A stretch of DNA of 23,280 bases from an uncultured bacterium (GTDB lineage Bacteria > Actinomycetota > Coriobacteriia > Coriobacteriales > Coriobacteriaceae), in the NCBI GenBank assembly GCA_905215815.1, contig CAJMRN010000022.1, positions 1 to 23,280 of the forward strand. The letters run 5' to 3'. The position numbers and the translations under genes were made by a program. The first letter of the stretch is position 1. Every line of letters starts with the position of its first letter. This document shows positions 1 through 8,260 of this stretch, one piece after another. The notes below the pieces were generated by a model. It searched no databases. It saw nothing but the letters and a program-made list of their open reading frames with translations, and was not told where the DNA came from.

Positions 1-1922
1 TCGCCGATGGCGTCGCGAATGTTGCCGCACTTGTTGGCGTCACCCAACACGTGGGTGGCAACACCGGCAGCGGCAAGGTCGTCGGCCAACTTGGTATTGG
101 GACGATAGCCCATGGCAAGCACCAGCGTATCGGCATCGGCGATGGTGTGGACCTCGCCATCCTTCTCGTAGCTGATGGCGTCCTCGGTAATCTCGGTCAC
201 CTTGGCCTCGGTCAGCACGTGGACGCCCTTTGAGAGCATGCGCGTGATGAGCACCGCGCGACCGGCGCCGCCCTCGTTGGCGGCGAGCGTCTTGGTCATC
301 TCGATAACGGTGACATCGCGATTGGCCGGCGACAGGTCGTTGACCAGCGGGGCCAGGTAATCTGCCGTCTCGCAACCGACGGTGCCGCCGCCCACGATGA
401 CGATCTTCTTGCCCGGGAAAGCCTTGCCACCCAGTAGGTCGTCAGCCGTCATAACCTGCTTAAAGCCCTGCATAAAGGCCGGAGCGATGGGCTCGGCGCC
501 ATAAGCCAGGACGACCTCGTAGCCCGCGTAGTCACGCTGAATGTCCTCGGCAGTAAGCTCGGTACCAAAGACGCACTTCACGCCCGACTCGGCCAGACGA
601 CGATACTGATACTTGATCACGCGGGTGAGTTCCTGCTTTGCCGGCGGAACGGCTGCGATGCGCATCTCGCCGCCCGGCTCATCCTGCTTGTCCACGAGCA
701 CCACGTTGTGGCCGCGCTTGGCGGCAATGAACGCCGCCTCCATGCCCGCAGGACCAGCGCCCACAACCAGTACGTTCTTGGCCTCGGCGGCAGGCTCGTA
801 ACCGGCCTCGTCGCGCTCAACATCGGGGTTGACGGTGCAGGAGATGCGCTTGCCGAACATGATGCCGTTCAGGCAGCGCAGGCAGCCAATGCAGGGGCGG
901 ATATCGTCGGCGTTGCCGGCAGCGGCCTTATTGCAGAACTCGGCATCGCACAGATTGGCGCGGCCCATCATGCAGATGTCGGCAGCGCCGTCCTCGATCA
1001 GCTCCTCGGCGATCCAGGCCTCGTTAATACGTCCGACAGTGGCGACGGGAATGTTGACGTGCTTTTTGATCTCGCGCGAGCAGGCGGCATGCGAGGCCTG
1101 CTGGGTACCGGCGGCGGGAATCGCGGAGCCGCGCTTGATGGTGGTACCGCCCGACACGTGAATCATGTCGACGCCGGCCTTCTCCAGACGACGCGAGACG
1201 TAGATCATGTCGTTGAGGGTCAGGCCGCCATCGGTGTACTCATCGCCCGAGATGCGGACGTCGATGATAAAGTCCTTGCCGCAGCGCTCGCGAATCTCGG
1301 CGATGACCTCGAGCAAGAAGCGCATGCGGGCGTCGAGCGAGCCGCCGTACTCGTCGGTACGCTTGTTGTAGAGCGGAGTCAAAAAGCCGCCGAGCATACC
1401 GTGGGCGTGCGCCGCATGGACCTCGACGCCGTCGACGCCAGCCTTCTGCATACGCGCGGCAGCGTCGCCAAACTGATGTGTGAGCTCGTGAATCTCATCG
1501 ACCGTGATAGGACGCGGCGCCTCGCGGGCATAGGACGGTCCCACGAAGGACGGAGCGATCAGGCGCGGCGTGCCCGGAATGTTAAAGGCCATGTAGGCGG
1601 GGTGGAAGAGCTGCGGCATGATCTTGCAGCCATACTCGTGGACGGCCGCGGCGAGCTTTTCCCAGCCGGGGATAAACGTATCGTCGTAGCAGCACATGTC
1701 ACCCGGCAGATAGGTATAGGTGGGCTCGACCGTCACGACCTCGGTGATGATGAGGCCCACGCCGCCCTTGGCGCGGGCACGGTAATGATCGACCAAGTCG
1801 TCGGTCACATAGCCGTGATCGGCCAGGTTGGTGGACACCGGCGGCATAAAGACGCGGTTCTTGACCTCGGTCGTACCGACCTTGATCGGGCTAAAGAGCA
1901 TCGGGTAGGCGGAGGACTCCAT
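1..1922 (-). CDS. NADH:flavin oxidoreductase / 2,4-dienoyl-CoA reductase-like protein, 3' end cut by window edge
   Basis: This is a flavin and iron-sulfur enzyme of the old yellow enzyme family with a fused FAD/NAD(P)-binding half, the architecture of FadH, trimethylamine dehydrogenase and the BaiCD/BaiH bile acid reductases. I read 640 residues from an ATG at 1922 with AGGAGCCC just upstream. Residues 1 to about 330 form the FMN-binding TIM barrel, including the family signature NKRTDEYGGS. Cysteines 344, 347, 350 and 362 (CIGCLRC, then ISC) should bind one 4Fe-4S cluster with the C-x2-C-x2-C-x11-C spacing. Dinucleotide-binding glycines occur at GAGPAG (388-393) and GGGTVG (from 511). The family is usually about 640-680 residues, so only a short C-terminus is missing at the left edge. 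It probably reduces an activated carbon-carbon double bond with NAD(P)H in the cytoplasm. The substrate cannot be told from sequence; a fatty, steroid, flavonoid or amine substrate is possible. Confidence 0.9.
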   Translation of the reverse strand, partial: MESSAYPMLFSPIKVGTTEVKNRVFMPPVSTNLADHGYVTDDLVDHYRARAKGGVGLIITEVVTVEPTYTYLPGDMCCYDDTFIPGWEKLAAAVHEYGCKIMPQLFHPAYMAFNIPGTPRLIAPSFVGPSYAREAPRPITVDEIHELTHQFGDAAARMQKAGVDGVEVHAAHAHGMLGGFLTPLYNKRTDEYGGSLDARMRFLLEVIAEIRERCGKDFIIDVRISGDEYTDGGLTLNDMIYVSRRLEKAGVDMIHVSGGTTIKRGSAIPAAGTQQASHAACSREIKKHVNIPVATVGRINEAWIAEELIEDGAADICMMGRANLCDAEFCNKAAAGNADDIRPCIGCLRCLNGIMFGKRISCTVNPDVERDEAGYEPAAEAKNVLVVGAGPAGMEAAFIAAKRGHNVVLVDKQDEPGGEMRIAAVPPAKQELTRVIKYQYRRLAESGVKCVFGTELTAEDIQRDYAGYEVVLAYGAEPIAPAFMQGFKQVMTADDLLGGKAFPGKKIVIVGGGTVGCETADYLAPLVNDLSPANRDVTVIEMTKTLAANEGGAGRAVLITRMLSKGVHVLTEAKVTEITEDAISYEKDGEVHTIADADTLVLAMGYRPNTKLADDLAAAGVATHVLGDANKCGNIRDAIG

Positions 1923-2035
1923 ACAGGGCTCCTTTCGTTTGAGCCGCTCGGCGACAGTTGCTGACACACCTATCGTATCAGTACCCGCCGCATTCGCACT
2001 CGCTCGCACTCCCCGCCTTCAATCCCGACCCTCAC

Positions 2036-2107
2036 AAAAAAGTTGCGGTGGAATACGGAGTAGATGAGACTTTTGCCAGCCAAAACAGTCCGTATTTCAC
2101 CGCAACT
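2036..2107 (-). terminator. Long-stem intrinsic terminator of the GltD-like gene
   Basis: Arms at 2041-2059 and 2089-2107 pair over 19 bp with a single mismatch. On the minus strand the second arm runs straight into six T residues (2036-2041). The 29-nt loop contains a smaller stem, TTTTG pairing with CAAAA. It starts 17 bp past the stop codon of the upstream gene, as expected for an intrinsic terminator, but the stem is unusually long. Confidence 0.8.
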
Positions 2108-2123
2108 GATGGGCGGGATGGAG

Positions 2124-3341
2124 TTAAAGGCCCAGGTAGGTGGTCATGCCTTCGACGGCGAGCTTGGCACCAGCTACGGCATGGACCACGGTGAGCGGGC
2201 CGTTGACCACGTCGCCGGCGGCAAAGACGCCAGGCACGGTGGTCATGCCATGCTCGTCGACCGAAAGCAGGCCGCGATGGTCGGTCTCCAGACCGCCCGT
2301 TGTAAGCACGAGCTTGTCCTTGGGCACCTGAGACGCCGCAATCACAACCGTGTCGGCGGACGCATGGTCGAGCTCTTCCTCGTAGCCCACCACGTTGTTG
2401 TCCTCGTCAAAGATAGCCGTCTCGAACACCGGACCGTTATCGTCGATGGCGCAGATCGCCTTGCCGCACATAATCTCGGCACCGTCAAGCTCGGTCAGCT
2501 CCACCTCGTCATCGATGGCAGAGATATGGCGCGATCGGGCGTACACGGTAACCTTGCGAGCACCCGAGCGCAGGGCCGTGCGGGCAACATCCATGGCCAC
2601 ATTGCCGGCGCCGATAACCGCCACGTTCTGCCCGATTGCCACGCTCGTGGGATCGACCAGATAGTCGATACCAAACAGCACATTGCCGCGCGACTCGCCG
2701 GGAATACCCAGCTTTCGAGCTCGCCAGGTGCCGGTACCAACAAAGACCGCATCGTAGCCGTCGCGCAGCAAGTCGTCGATGTGGAGCGCACCGCCGATGG
2801 TGGTCGAGGGGCGAACGCGCACGCCGAGCGAGCACATCACGTGGCGGTACTTTTGCACGAGCGAGCGCGGCAGACGGAACTCGGGGATGCCGTACTCCAG
2901 CACGCCGCCGATCTCGGGGCGCTGTTCAAACACCGTGACGGCACAGCCCAGCTGGGCCATCTTAATGGCCACGGTAATGCCGGCAGGACCGGAACCGACC
3001 ACGGCAACCTGCTTGCCGCACGACGGCGCGGGCTTCCACTCCTTGCGGTCCAAATATGCAGTCGAGATATAGTTCTCGATACTCGAAAAATGCACCGGTG
3101 TGCCCTTGCGGCCCTGGATGCACGCGCCCTCGCACTGGCCCGAATGGTTGCAAACCATGGAGCAGACCGCACTCATCGGGTTATTCTGGAACAGCAGCTC
3201 GCCCGCCTCTTGCAGACGGCGCTGCTTAAAGAGGTCGATAACCTGCGGAATGGGCGTCTGCACCGGACAGCCCTTGATTTGACAGAACGCCTTTTTGCAG
3301 CCCAGACAGCGATTTGCTTCCTCAACGATGTGGATAGCCAC
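2124..3341 (-). CDS. GltD-like FAD/NAD(P) oxidoreductase with two N-terminal 4Fe-4S sites
   Basis: This 405-residue protein belongs to the glutamate synthase small subunit / NfnB / sulfide dehydrogenase family, which moves electrons between NAD(P)H, FAD and iron-sulfur clusters. Two cysteine sets, C12/C15/C20/C25 and C60/C64/C70/C74, should hold two 4Fe-4S clusters. An FAD-binding VVGSGPAG lies at about 114-121, an NAD(P)-binding VIGAGNVAMD at about 240-250, and the C-terminal FAD motif FAAGDVV near 370. The start is a GTG at 3341 with GAGGGG upstream. It opens only 11 residues before the first cluster cysteine, so it lacks the extra N-terminal segment of about 40 residues present in typical 450-490 residue GltD proteins. 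No large glutamate synthase subunit is nearby, so a glutamate synthase role is not supported. A partner for the neighbouring flavin reductase is possible but unproven; a terminator separates the two genes. Confidence 0.88.
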   Translation of the reverse strand: MAIHIVEEANRCLGCKKAFCQIKGCPVQTPIPQVIDLFKQRRLQEAGELLFQNNPMSAVCSMVCNHSGQCEGACIQGRKGTPVHFSSIENYISTAYLDRKEWKPAPSCGKQVAVVGSGPAGITVAIKMAQLGCAVTVFEQRPEIGGVLEYGIPEFRLPRSLVQKYRHVMCSLGVRVRPSTTIGGALHIDDLLRDGYDAVFVGTGTWRARKLGIPGESRGNVLFGIDYLVDPTSVAIGQNVAVIGAGNVAMDVARTALRSGARKVTVYARSRHISAIDDEVELTELDGAEIMCGKAICAIDDNGPVFETAIFDEDNNVVGYEEELDHASADTVVIAASQVPKDKLVLTTGGLETDHRGLLSVDEHGMTTVPGVFAAGDVVNGPLTVVHAVAGAKLAVEGMTTYLGL

Positions 3342-3513
3342 GCAATTCCCCTCTATTGACCTGGACGAAATCGGCTTCTTAAACCAATTTGCCCGAATTT
3401 ATAACCATAGATACGTCAACAGTGCGGAAAAGGGCACCGAAAAGCATCTCACAAACGCGCAGCAGCAACCCTTTCCTCGCACAGAACCACCGTGCAGCCC
3501 CGTCATCGAGATC

Positions 3514-3546
3514 AAAAGATTCGCCACCCCTACGAATGGCGAATCT
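3514..3546 (-). terminator. Intrinsic terminator of the uxa operon
   Basis: A perfect 10-bp stem, AGATTCGCCA with TGGCGAATCT (3517-3526 and 3537-3546), has a 10-nt loop. On the minus strand it is followed by four T residues. It begins 2 bp after the uxaA stop codon. The rest of the gap between uxaA and the GltD-like gene (3547-3548 and 3342-3513) shows no gene; a TTGACG and a TATAAAT occur in it but at poor spacing, so no promoter is called. Confidence 0.75.
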
Positions 3547-3548
3547 CT

Positions 3549-5033
3549 CTACAGGCAGACGCCGTCTTTCCAGATACTGATCTCGTGGCAGCCGCGGCGC
3601 TCGGCACTCGTTAGCTTACCGCTCGCTGTATCCAGTACCAGCTGATACAGGTCGCGGGCAGCCTCGTCGAGTGTGCGTTCGCCTGTGGCAATCACGCCGG
3701 CGTTAAAGTCCATCCAGTTGGCCTTGTGGTCGCACAGACGCTGATTGGTGAACACCTTGAGGGTGGGCGCCGGTGCACCAAACGGCGTGCCGCGTCCAGT
3801 CGAGAACAGAATCACGTGACAGCCAGCAGCCGTCAACGCCGTGGTGGATACCATGTCGTTGCCCGGGCCGCACAGCATGTTCAGGCCATGCTTGGTGACC
3901 TGACCGGCATACGGCAGCACGTCGACAATGGGTGCGGAGCCGCCCTTTTGCACGCAGCCGCAACTCTTGTCCTCGAGCGTGGTGATGCCACCGTCCTTGT
4001 TACCGGGACTCGGGTTCTCGTAGACCACCTCACCATGGCTAATAAAGTAATCCTTAAAACCGTTAAGCATGTCAGAGGCAGCGTTAAAGACCTGCTCGTC
4101 TTCACATCGGTCGAGCAGGATGCTCTCCGCGCCAAACATCTCGGGCACTTCGGTGAGCACCGACGTGCCGCCACGGGCGACGACCATATCGCTCACGCGA
4201 CCGATCGTGGGGTTGGCGGTAATGCCCGAAAGACCGTCAGAGCCGCCGCACTTAAGACCAATAACCAGCTCTGAGGCCGGAATGGGCTCACGCTTGGCCT
4301 GCTTGGCAAGATGTGCCAGCTCGGACAGAATCTTGTGGCCCTCGATCTGCTCGTCGGCTACATCTTGGCAGGTGAGAAAACGAACGCGCTCGTGATCGAA
4401 GTCACCGAGCTCGTCGAGCACCTGCTGATGCGTGCAGTTCTCGCAACCGAGCGACAAGAACAGCGCGCCCGCGGCGTTTGCGTGACGCGACAGCGCCACC
4501 AGCAGACGACGGGTCTGGGCATGGTCGGCGCCGGTCTGTGAGCAACCGAACGGATGCGGGAAGTAATAGACGCCCTCCAACGAGCCCTCGACCAGGTCCT
4601 GAGCCTGCTCGCACATGGCACGAGCGACTTCGTTGACGCAACCGACGGTGGGAATGATCCAAAGCTCATTGCGCGTGGCGGCACGACCGTCGGCACGGCG
4701 GAAGCCCATAAAGGTCTCGGCCTCGACCGGCTCAACGACCGGATGTGTCGGATTGTAGGCGTACTCGATCTCACCCGAGAGGTTGGTCTTCACGTTGTGC
4801 GTGTGCAGCCACTGGCCGGGCTGAATGTCCTTCGTCACGTGGCCGATGGGAAGACCGTACTTGATGACATCCTCACCGGCTGCAATGGCGCGCACGGCCA
4901 TCTTGTGGCCCTGCGGGATATCCTCCGCGGCAACGACCTCGCCCACGCCGGGAACCTCGACGGCAGCACCCTTGGCGAGCGGCGACAGCGCAACGATGAC
5001 GTTGTCGGCCGGATTGATCTGGATAGTGTTCAT
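3549..5033 (-). CDS. uxaA: Altronate dehydratase UxaA
   Basis: This enzyme removes water from D-altronate to give 2-keto-3-deoxy-D-gluconate, the last Uxa-specific step of galacturonate breakdown in the cytoplasm. It has 494 residues, the same size as E. coli UxaA (about 495). Residues 1 to about 95 form the SAF-like N-terminal domain (PLAKGAAVEV, HNVKTNLSG). The main dehydratase domain follows, with GFRRADGRAATRN, the conserved PTVGCVNEVA, HPFGCSQTG and LKCGGSDGLSGITANPTIG, and a late CGCVQKGG cysteine motif. The family uses an iron or similar divalent metal. It is the last gene of the operon, 78 bp after uxaB, with a hairpin in the gap and only a weak AGGA upstream of the ATG. A terminator follows the stop codon. 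A close relative such as galactarate dehydratase is less likely, given the length and the neighbours uxaB and uxaC. Confidence 0.95.
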   Translation of the reverse strand: MNTIQINPADNVIVALSPLAKGAAVEVPGVGEVVAAEDIPQGHKMAVRAIAAGEDVIKYGLPIGHVTKDIQPGQWLHTHNVKTNLSGEIEYAYNPTHPVVEPVEAETFMGFRRADGRAATRNELWIIPTVGCVNEVARAMCEQAQDLVEGSLEGVYYFPHPFGCSQTGADHAQTRRLLVALSRHANAAGALFLSLGCENCTHQQVLDELGDFDHERVRFLTCQDVADEQIEGHKILSELAHLAKQAKREPIPASELVIGLKCGGSDGLSGITANPTIGRVSDMVVARGGTSVLTEVPEMFGAESILLDRCEDEQVFNAASDMLNGFKDYFISHGEVVYENPSPGNKDGGITTLEDKSCGCVQKGGSAPIVDVLPYAGQVTKHGLNMLCGPGNDMVSTTALTAAGCHVILFSTGRGTPFGAPAPTLKVFTNQRLCDHKANWMDFNAGVIATGERTLDEAARDLYQLVLDTASGKLTSAERRGCHEISIWKDGVCL

Positions 5034-5075
5034 TACAAAGAGTCCTAACCCTACAGGTTGAGCAGAAGTCGAGTG

Positions 5076-5101
5076 ACGCCCGCCAGTTACCCGACGGGCG
5101 T
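5076..5101 (-). other. Intercistronic hairpin between uxaB and uxaA
   Basis: ACGCCCG and CGGGCGT form a perfect 7-bp stem (5076-5082 with 5095-5101) and a 12-nt loop in the 78-bp gap. No T run follows on the minus strand, so it is not a standard terminator. It may stabilise or partly attenuate the mRNA; this is inference. Confidence 0.45.
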
Positions 5102-5111
5102 ACAGAAGGAT

Positions 5112-6626
5112 TTAGGCCTGAGCGTTCGCGAACGCCTGCTTGACGCCCTCGGAGCGCACGACGGCGAGAGCGTTGACGACAAACTCCTCCAGGCCGGCGA
5201 TCTGCGTAAGATCCTCGCCCCACATTTGCTCGTTGGTGAGCACATCGTGCACCAGCTCGGCGTCGTCGGCGCCGGCGCGGGCGGCGTAGAAGTCGAGCAC
5301 GAAGGCGTCGTCCTGAGCGGTGTACTCGGTGCCGTCGGAGCGACGCAGGTGCAGACCGTCGCCCTCGCGGGACACGAGCTCCTGCGTGTAGAAGGAGATG
5401 AGCGTGGCCAGGCTCGTCGCCAGGCACTTGGGCAGGTTGCCGGTCTCGGCAACGTAATCCTTGAGCGTGGGCAGGTCGCGGGCACGCCACTTAGCCGTGG
5501 AGTTGAGGCAGATGGAGAGCAGCGCGTGGTCGATAAACGGATTGTCGAAGCGGTTCTCGACGGCGGCGGCAAAGGCCTTGCAATCCTCGGCATCCAGGTC
5601 GGTGGCGAGCGTCGGGATAACCTCGTCGTAGAGCATGGTGTTCATGAAGCCGCGGACGATCTCGTCGTGCATGCAATCGCGCACGATATCAAAGCCGGCA
5701 ACCCAGGAACCCGGAACAAAGGCGGTGTGGGCGCCGTTGAGGATGCGGACCTTGCGCTTCTTGTACGGGGTGACGTCGGGGGTCACAAAGACACCCGGCA
5801 GACCGGCCTTCACGAAGGGCAGACGCTCCTTGAGCGACTCGTCACCCTGGATACCCCACATCTGGAAGGGCTCACGCACGGCCAAGAACGGATCTTCATA
5901 GCCCAAGCGCTCGGCCACGGCAGCGGCCTCCTTGGGATCGCGGATGCGACCCGGAACGATGGTGTCGACGAGCGTGGTGCAGACGGTGCAGTCGCTGGCC
6001 ATCCACTGCGAAAACTCGTCCTCCCAGCCCCAGTCGCTCACGTACTGGTTCATGATGCGCAGCAGCTCCTCGCCGTTATGGTCGATGAGCTCGCAGGCGA
6101 GCACGATGACGCCCGGCTTGCCGGCAGCCCAGCGGGCATGGAGCACCTGGGCAAGCTTGGCAGGGAAGCTCGCGGGGGGCATGTCGTCGGCCTTGCAGGA
6201 CGGATCGTAGGCGATACCGGCCTCGGTGGTGTTGGAGACGATAATCTCCAGGTCATCGGAAACGGCGACTTCCATCATGGCACGGTAGTCAGCCTCGCGA
6301 TACGGATTGAGGCAACGGCTGCAGGCGCTGATCACGCGGGAATCGTCAACCGTGTCGCCGTTCTCCTTGCCGCGCACCAGTACGGTGTACAGGCCATCCT
6401 GGGCATTGATACCATCGGCGAAATCGAAGGCGCCGCTGATGGGCTGCACCATGACGACCTTGCCGTTCCAACCGGTGGCCTCGTTGCCCATATCGAAGAA
6501 ACGATCGACGAAGGCGCGCAGGAAATTGCCCTCGCCAAACTGTAGGACCTTCTCGGGGGCGTCCTTGGGCAGCACGTAGCCCTCGTAGCCGATCTTCTCG
6601 AGCGTCTCGTAGCTGATGTTATTCAT
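5112..6626 (-). CDS. uxaB: Tagaturonate reductase (altronate oxidoreductase) UxaB
   Basis: UxaB reduces D-tagaturonate to D-altronate with NADH, the second step of galacturonate breakdown. The 504-residue protein is of the long-chain mannitol dehydrogenase family. Near the N-terminus VLQFGEGNFLRAFVDRFFD is the nucleotide-binding start typical of UxaB. The catalytic set K-x4-N-x2-H sits in KVRILNGAH, with Lys292, Asn297 and His300. It is slightly longer than E. coli UxaB (about 483). The related fructuronate reductase UxuB is the main alternative, but the FGEGNFLRAF opening and the adjacent altronate dehydratase favour UxaB. The ATG at 6626 is preceded by AGAGG, which can pair with CCTCT right before the start codon (separate entry). 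It lies 78 bp downstream of the transporter gene and is co-directional with the whole operon. Confidence 0.94.
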   Translation of the reverse strand: MNNISYETLEKIGYEGYVLPKDAPEKVLQFGEGNFLRAFVDRFFDMGNEATGWNGKVVMVQPISGAFDFADGINAQDGLYTVLVRGKENGDTVDDSRVISACSRCLNPYREADYRAMMEVAVSDDLEIIVSNTTEAGIAYDPSCKADDMPPASFPAKLAQVLHARWAAGKPGVIVLACELIDHNGEELLRIMNQYVSDWGWEDEFSQWMASDCTVCTTLVDTIVPGRIRDPKEAAAVAERLGYEDPFLAVREPFQMWGIQGDESLKERLPFVKAGLPGVFVTPDVTPYKKRKVRILNGAHTAFVPGSWVAGFDIVRDCMHDEIVRGFMNTMLYDEVIPTLATDLDAEDCKAFAAAVENRFDNPFIDHALLSICLNSTAKWRARDLPTLKDYVAETGNLPKCLATSLATLISFYTQELVSREGDGLHLRRSDGTEYTAQDDAFVLDFYAARAGADDAELVHDVLTNEQMWGEDLTQIAGLEEFVVNALAVVRSEGVKQAFANAQA

Positions 6627-6640
6627 AGAGGTTTTCCTCT
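6627..6640 (-). promoter_or_regulatory. Small hairpin covering the uxaB Shine-Dalgarno
   Basis: On the minus strand AGAGG-AAAA-CCTCT sits immediately before the uxaB ATG. The AGAGG is the only good Shine-Dalgarno candidate, and it is fully paired in this 5-bp stem with an AAAA loop. It could lower uxaB initiation unless ribosomes open it. This is seen in sequence; the effect is inferred. Confidence 0.4.
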
Positions 6641-6650
6641 CAACTCAAGT

Positions 6651-6675
6651 CCCGGTACGGCATCGCCGCGCCGGG
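6651..6675 (-). other. Intercistronic hairpin between the transporter gene and uxaB
   Basis: CCCGG (6651-6655) pairs with CCGGG (6671-6675), and an inner CGGC (6658-6661) pairs with GCCG (6665-6668) around a 3-nt loop. No T run follows. Like the hairpin between uxaB and uxaA, it sits in a 78-bp gap and may affect mRNA processing or stability. Confidence 0.4.
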
Positions 6676-6704
6676 TTGCATTCATGATTGTTTAAACAGC
6701 GGGA

Positions 6705-8210
6705 CTATTTATCAATCGTCTCGATAGTGCTCTCGCCGATCTTGCCGCGCTCCCAGCGACCATTCGACAGGTCGTTGGAAATGGAATTGAACTTCTTCTC
6801 GGTAATGTCGTAGAGAGCGAAGATAATCAAGGCTGCTACCAGAAGGGCGCAGGCGGGATAAATCGTCAGAGCGCCCTTGATGCCAAGCAGCGTGGCAGCC
6901 GTCTGGGGCTTATTTGCCACATATCCGGTAAGGGCAAGGATGCCGCCGGAAATGATCGCGGCAAGGGATTGCGCAAGCTTACGAGAAAAGTTGAACGCGG
7001 CGTAGGTCGTACCCTCCTTGCGGATTCCCGTGTGCCATTCACCGTAATCAATAACATCGGAAACCAAGTTCCAGGTGATACCGTTGGGGATGGCAAGCGC
7101 GACGTAGCCGATGGTGACGAAGATGATGAACGTCACGGTATTGGTCGGCAGGATTAAGTTGAGGCCGTTTGCCACGGCACCGACGATAAAGCAGGCAACG
7201 CACGTGCGCTTCTTGCCAAAATGCTTGACGAGCGTCGGGATGGCGAGAATGGCGACAACCGACGTTCCGATCATGATGCCGTTGACAATGGGCTGCAACG
7301 CGATGTTACCCAGGTTGTACTGGCAGAAATACACCATCATGGTGTTGTTGGTATTCATGGCCGAGATGGTAAACAGCGTAAGCAGGATAACTGCTCCCAG
7401 GTTCTTGTTGGTGAAAACGACCTTGAAATACGTGCTGAATGCGCTCGACTTCTTGCCGGCCTTTCCCGCAGCCTTCTCCTCGGCCTGTCGATCGATACGG
7501 ATATGCTCGCGCGTTCCCAAAAAGCAGATGGCGAATCCGGCGATGCCACACAGTCCCATGACGACAGCTGCAATCGTATAGCCGTGCGGATTGCCGTCGA
7601 GCGTGTCGCCACCCGCAAAGAACAGGACCAATGGGATGAACGCTACGCCCGTGATGAGCTGTGCGCAGAGCGAACCGGCCTGGCGCGTTGACGCCATGTG
7701 CGCGCGGTCATCGACGTCACGCGTCATTACCGTGGCCAGAGATCCGTATGGCACGTTGGTGAAGCTGTATACGACGCCCCAGATCATGTAGGTTATCAGC
7801 GCATAGGCAATTTTGCCCGCCATGGGAATATCGGGCGCAGTGAAGGTCACCACGGTTAGAACGGCAAGAATCACGGCCGAAACCATCATGACCGGACGAA
7901 ACCGACCGTGCTTGCCAATCTTCTTTCTACCGTCGACGAATGCACCGGCAATCGGGTCCATGAACGCATCGAAAATCTTGGTGACGGCGAAAATCAGGCT
8001 CACTACGCCTGGCGAAATCAGACAGATGTCAGTGTAGAACTTGGTCAGATATGCTTGACCAAGATCGAACATGAATCCGTTGCCCAAATCGCCAAAGCCA
8101 TAGCAGATTTTCTCACGCCAGCTCAACTTGATACCCTGCGAGCTCTGCATAGATCTCGAATCCGCCTGAGCAGACACGATCTGCTCGTTTTTCTGTTGCC
8201 CTGTTCCCAT
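6705..8210 (-). CDS. GPH-family sugar:cation symporter, probable hexuronate or hexuronide importer
   Basis: This is a 12-helix inner-membrane symporter of the glycoside-pentoside-hexuronide family (relatives MelB, UidB, XynP). Family marks are the N-terminal GDLGNGFMFDLGQAYLTKFY, then DPIAGAFVDGRKKIGKHGRFRP in the first cytoplasmic loop, and many hydrophobic stretches of about 20 residues up to residue 480. I chose the ATG at 8210 (501 aa) because GGAGGG lies 6 nt upstream; an in-frame GTG at 8252 would add 14 residues but has no better ribosome binding site. It lies 50 bp after uxaC and before uxaB, so the likely cargo is galacturonate, glucuronate or a small glycoside of these. That cargo is inferred only from the operon; the family also carries other glycosides. 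Confidence 0.88.
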   Translation of the reverse strand: MGTGQQKNEQIVSAQADSRSMQSSQGIKLSWREKICYGFGDLGNGFMFDLGQAYLTKFYTDICLISPGVVSLIFAVTKIFDAFMDPIAGAFVDGRKKIGKHGRFRPVMMVSAVILAVLTVVTFTAPDIPMAGKIAYALITYMIWGVVYSFTNVPYGSLATVMTRDVDDRAHMASTRQAGSLCAQLITGVAFIPLVLFFAGGDTLDGNPHGYTIAAVVMGLCGIAGFAICFLGTREHIRIDRQAEEKAAGKAGKKSSAFSTYFKVVFTNKNLGAVILLTLFTISAMNTNNTMMVYFCQYNLGNIALQPIVNGIMIGTSVVAILAIPTLVKHFGKKRTCVACFIVGAVANGLNLILPTNTVTFIIFVTIGYVALAIPNGITWNLVSDVIDYGEWHTGIRKEGTTYAAFNFSRKLAQSLAAIISGGILALTGYVANKPQTAATLLGIKGALTIYPACALLVAALIIFALYDITEKKFNSISNDLSNGRWERGKIGESTIETIDK

Positions 8211-8260
8211 GTGGTCCCTCCCCTTTGCAACCGATTTCACCAATCGGAACACATACAGAT

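Noticed and set aside
3395..3440. TTGACG and TATAAAT upstream of the GltD-like gene as a promoter
   Set aside because: The two hexamers are only about 10 nt apart, so they cannot be used together by a housekeeping sigma factor.
8211..8252. A longer transporter start at the GTG at 8252
   Set aside because: The ATG at 8210 has a far better ribosome binding site, and the added 14 residues do not resemble a GPH symporter N-terminus.
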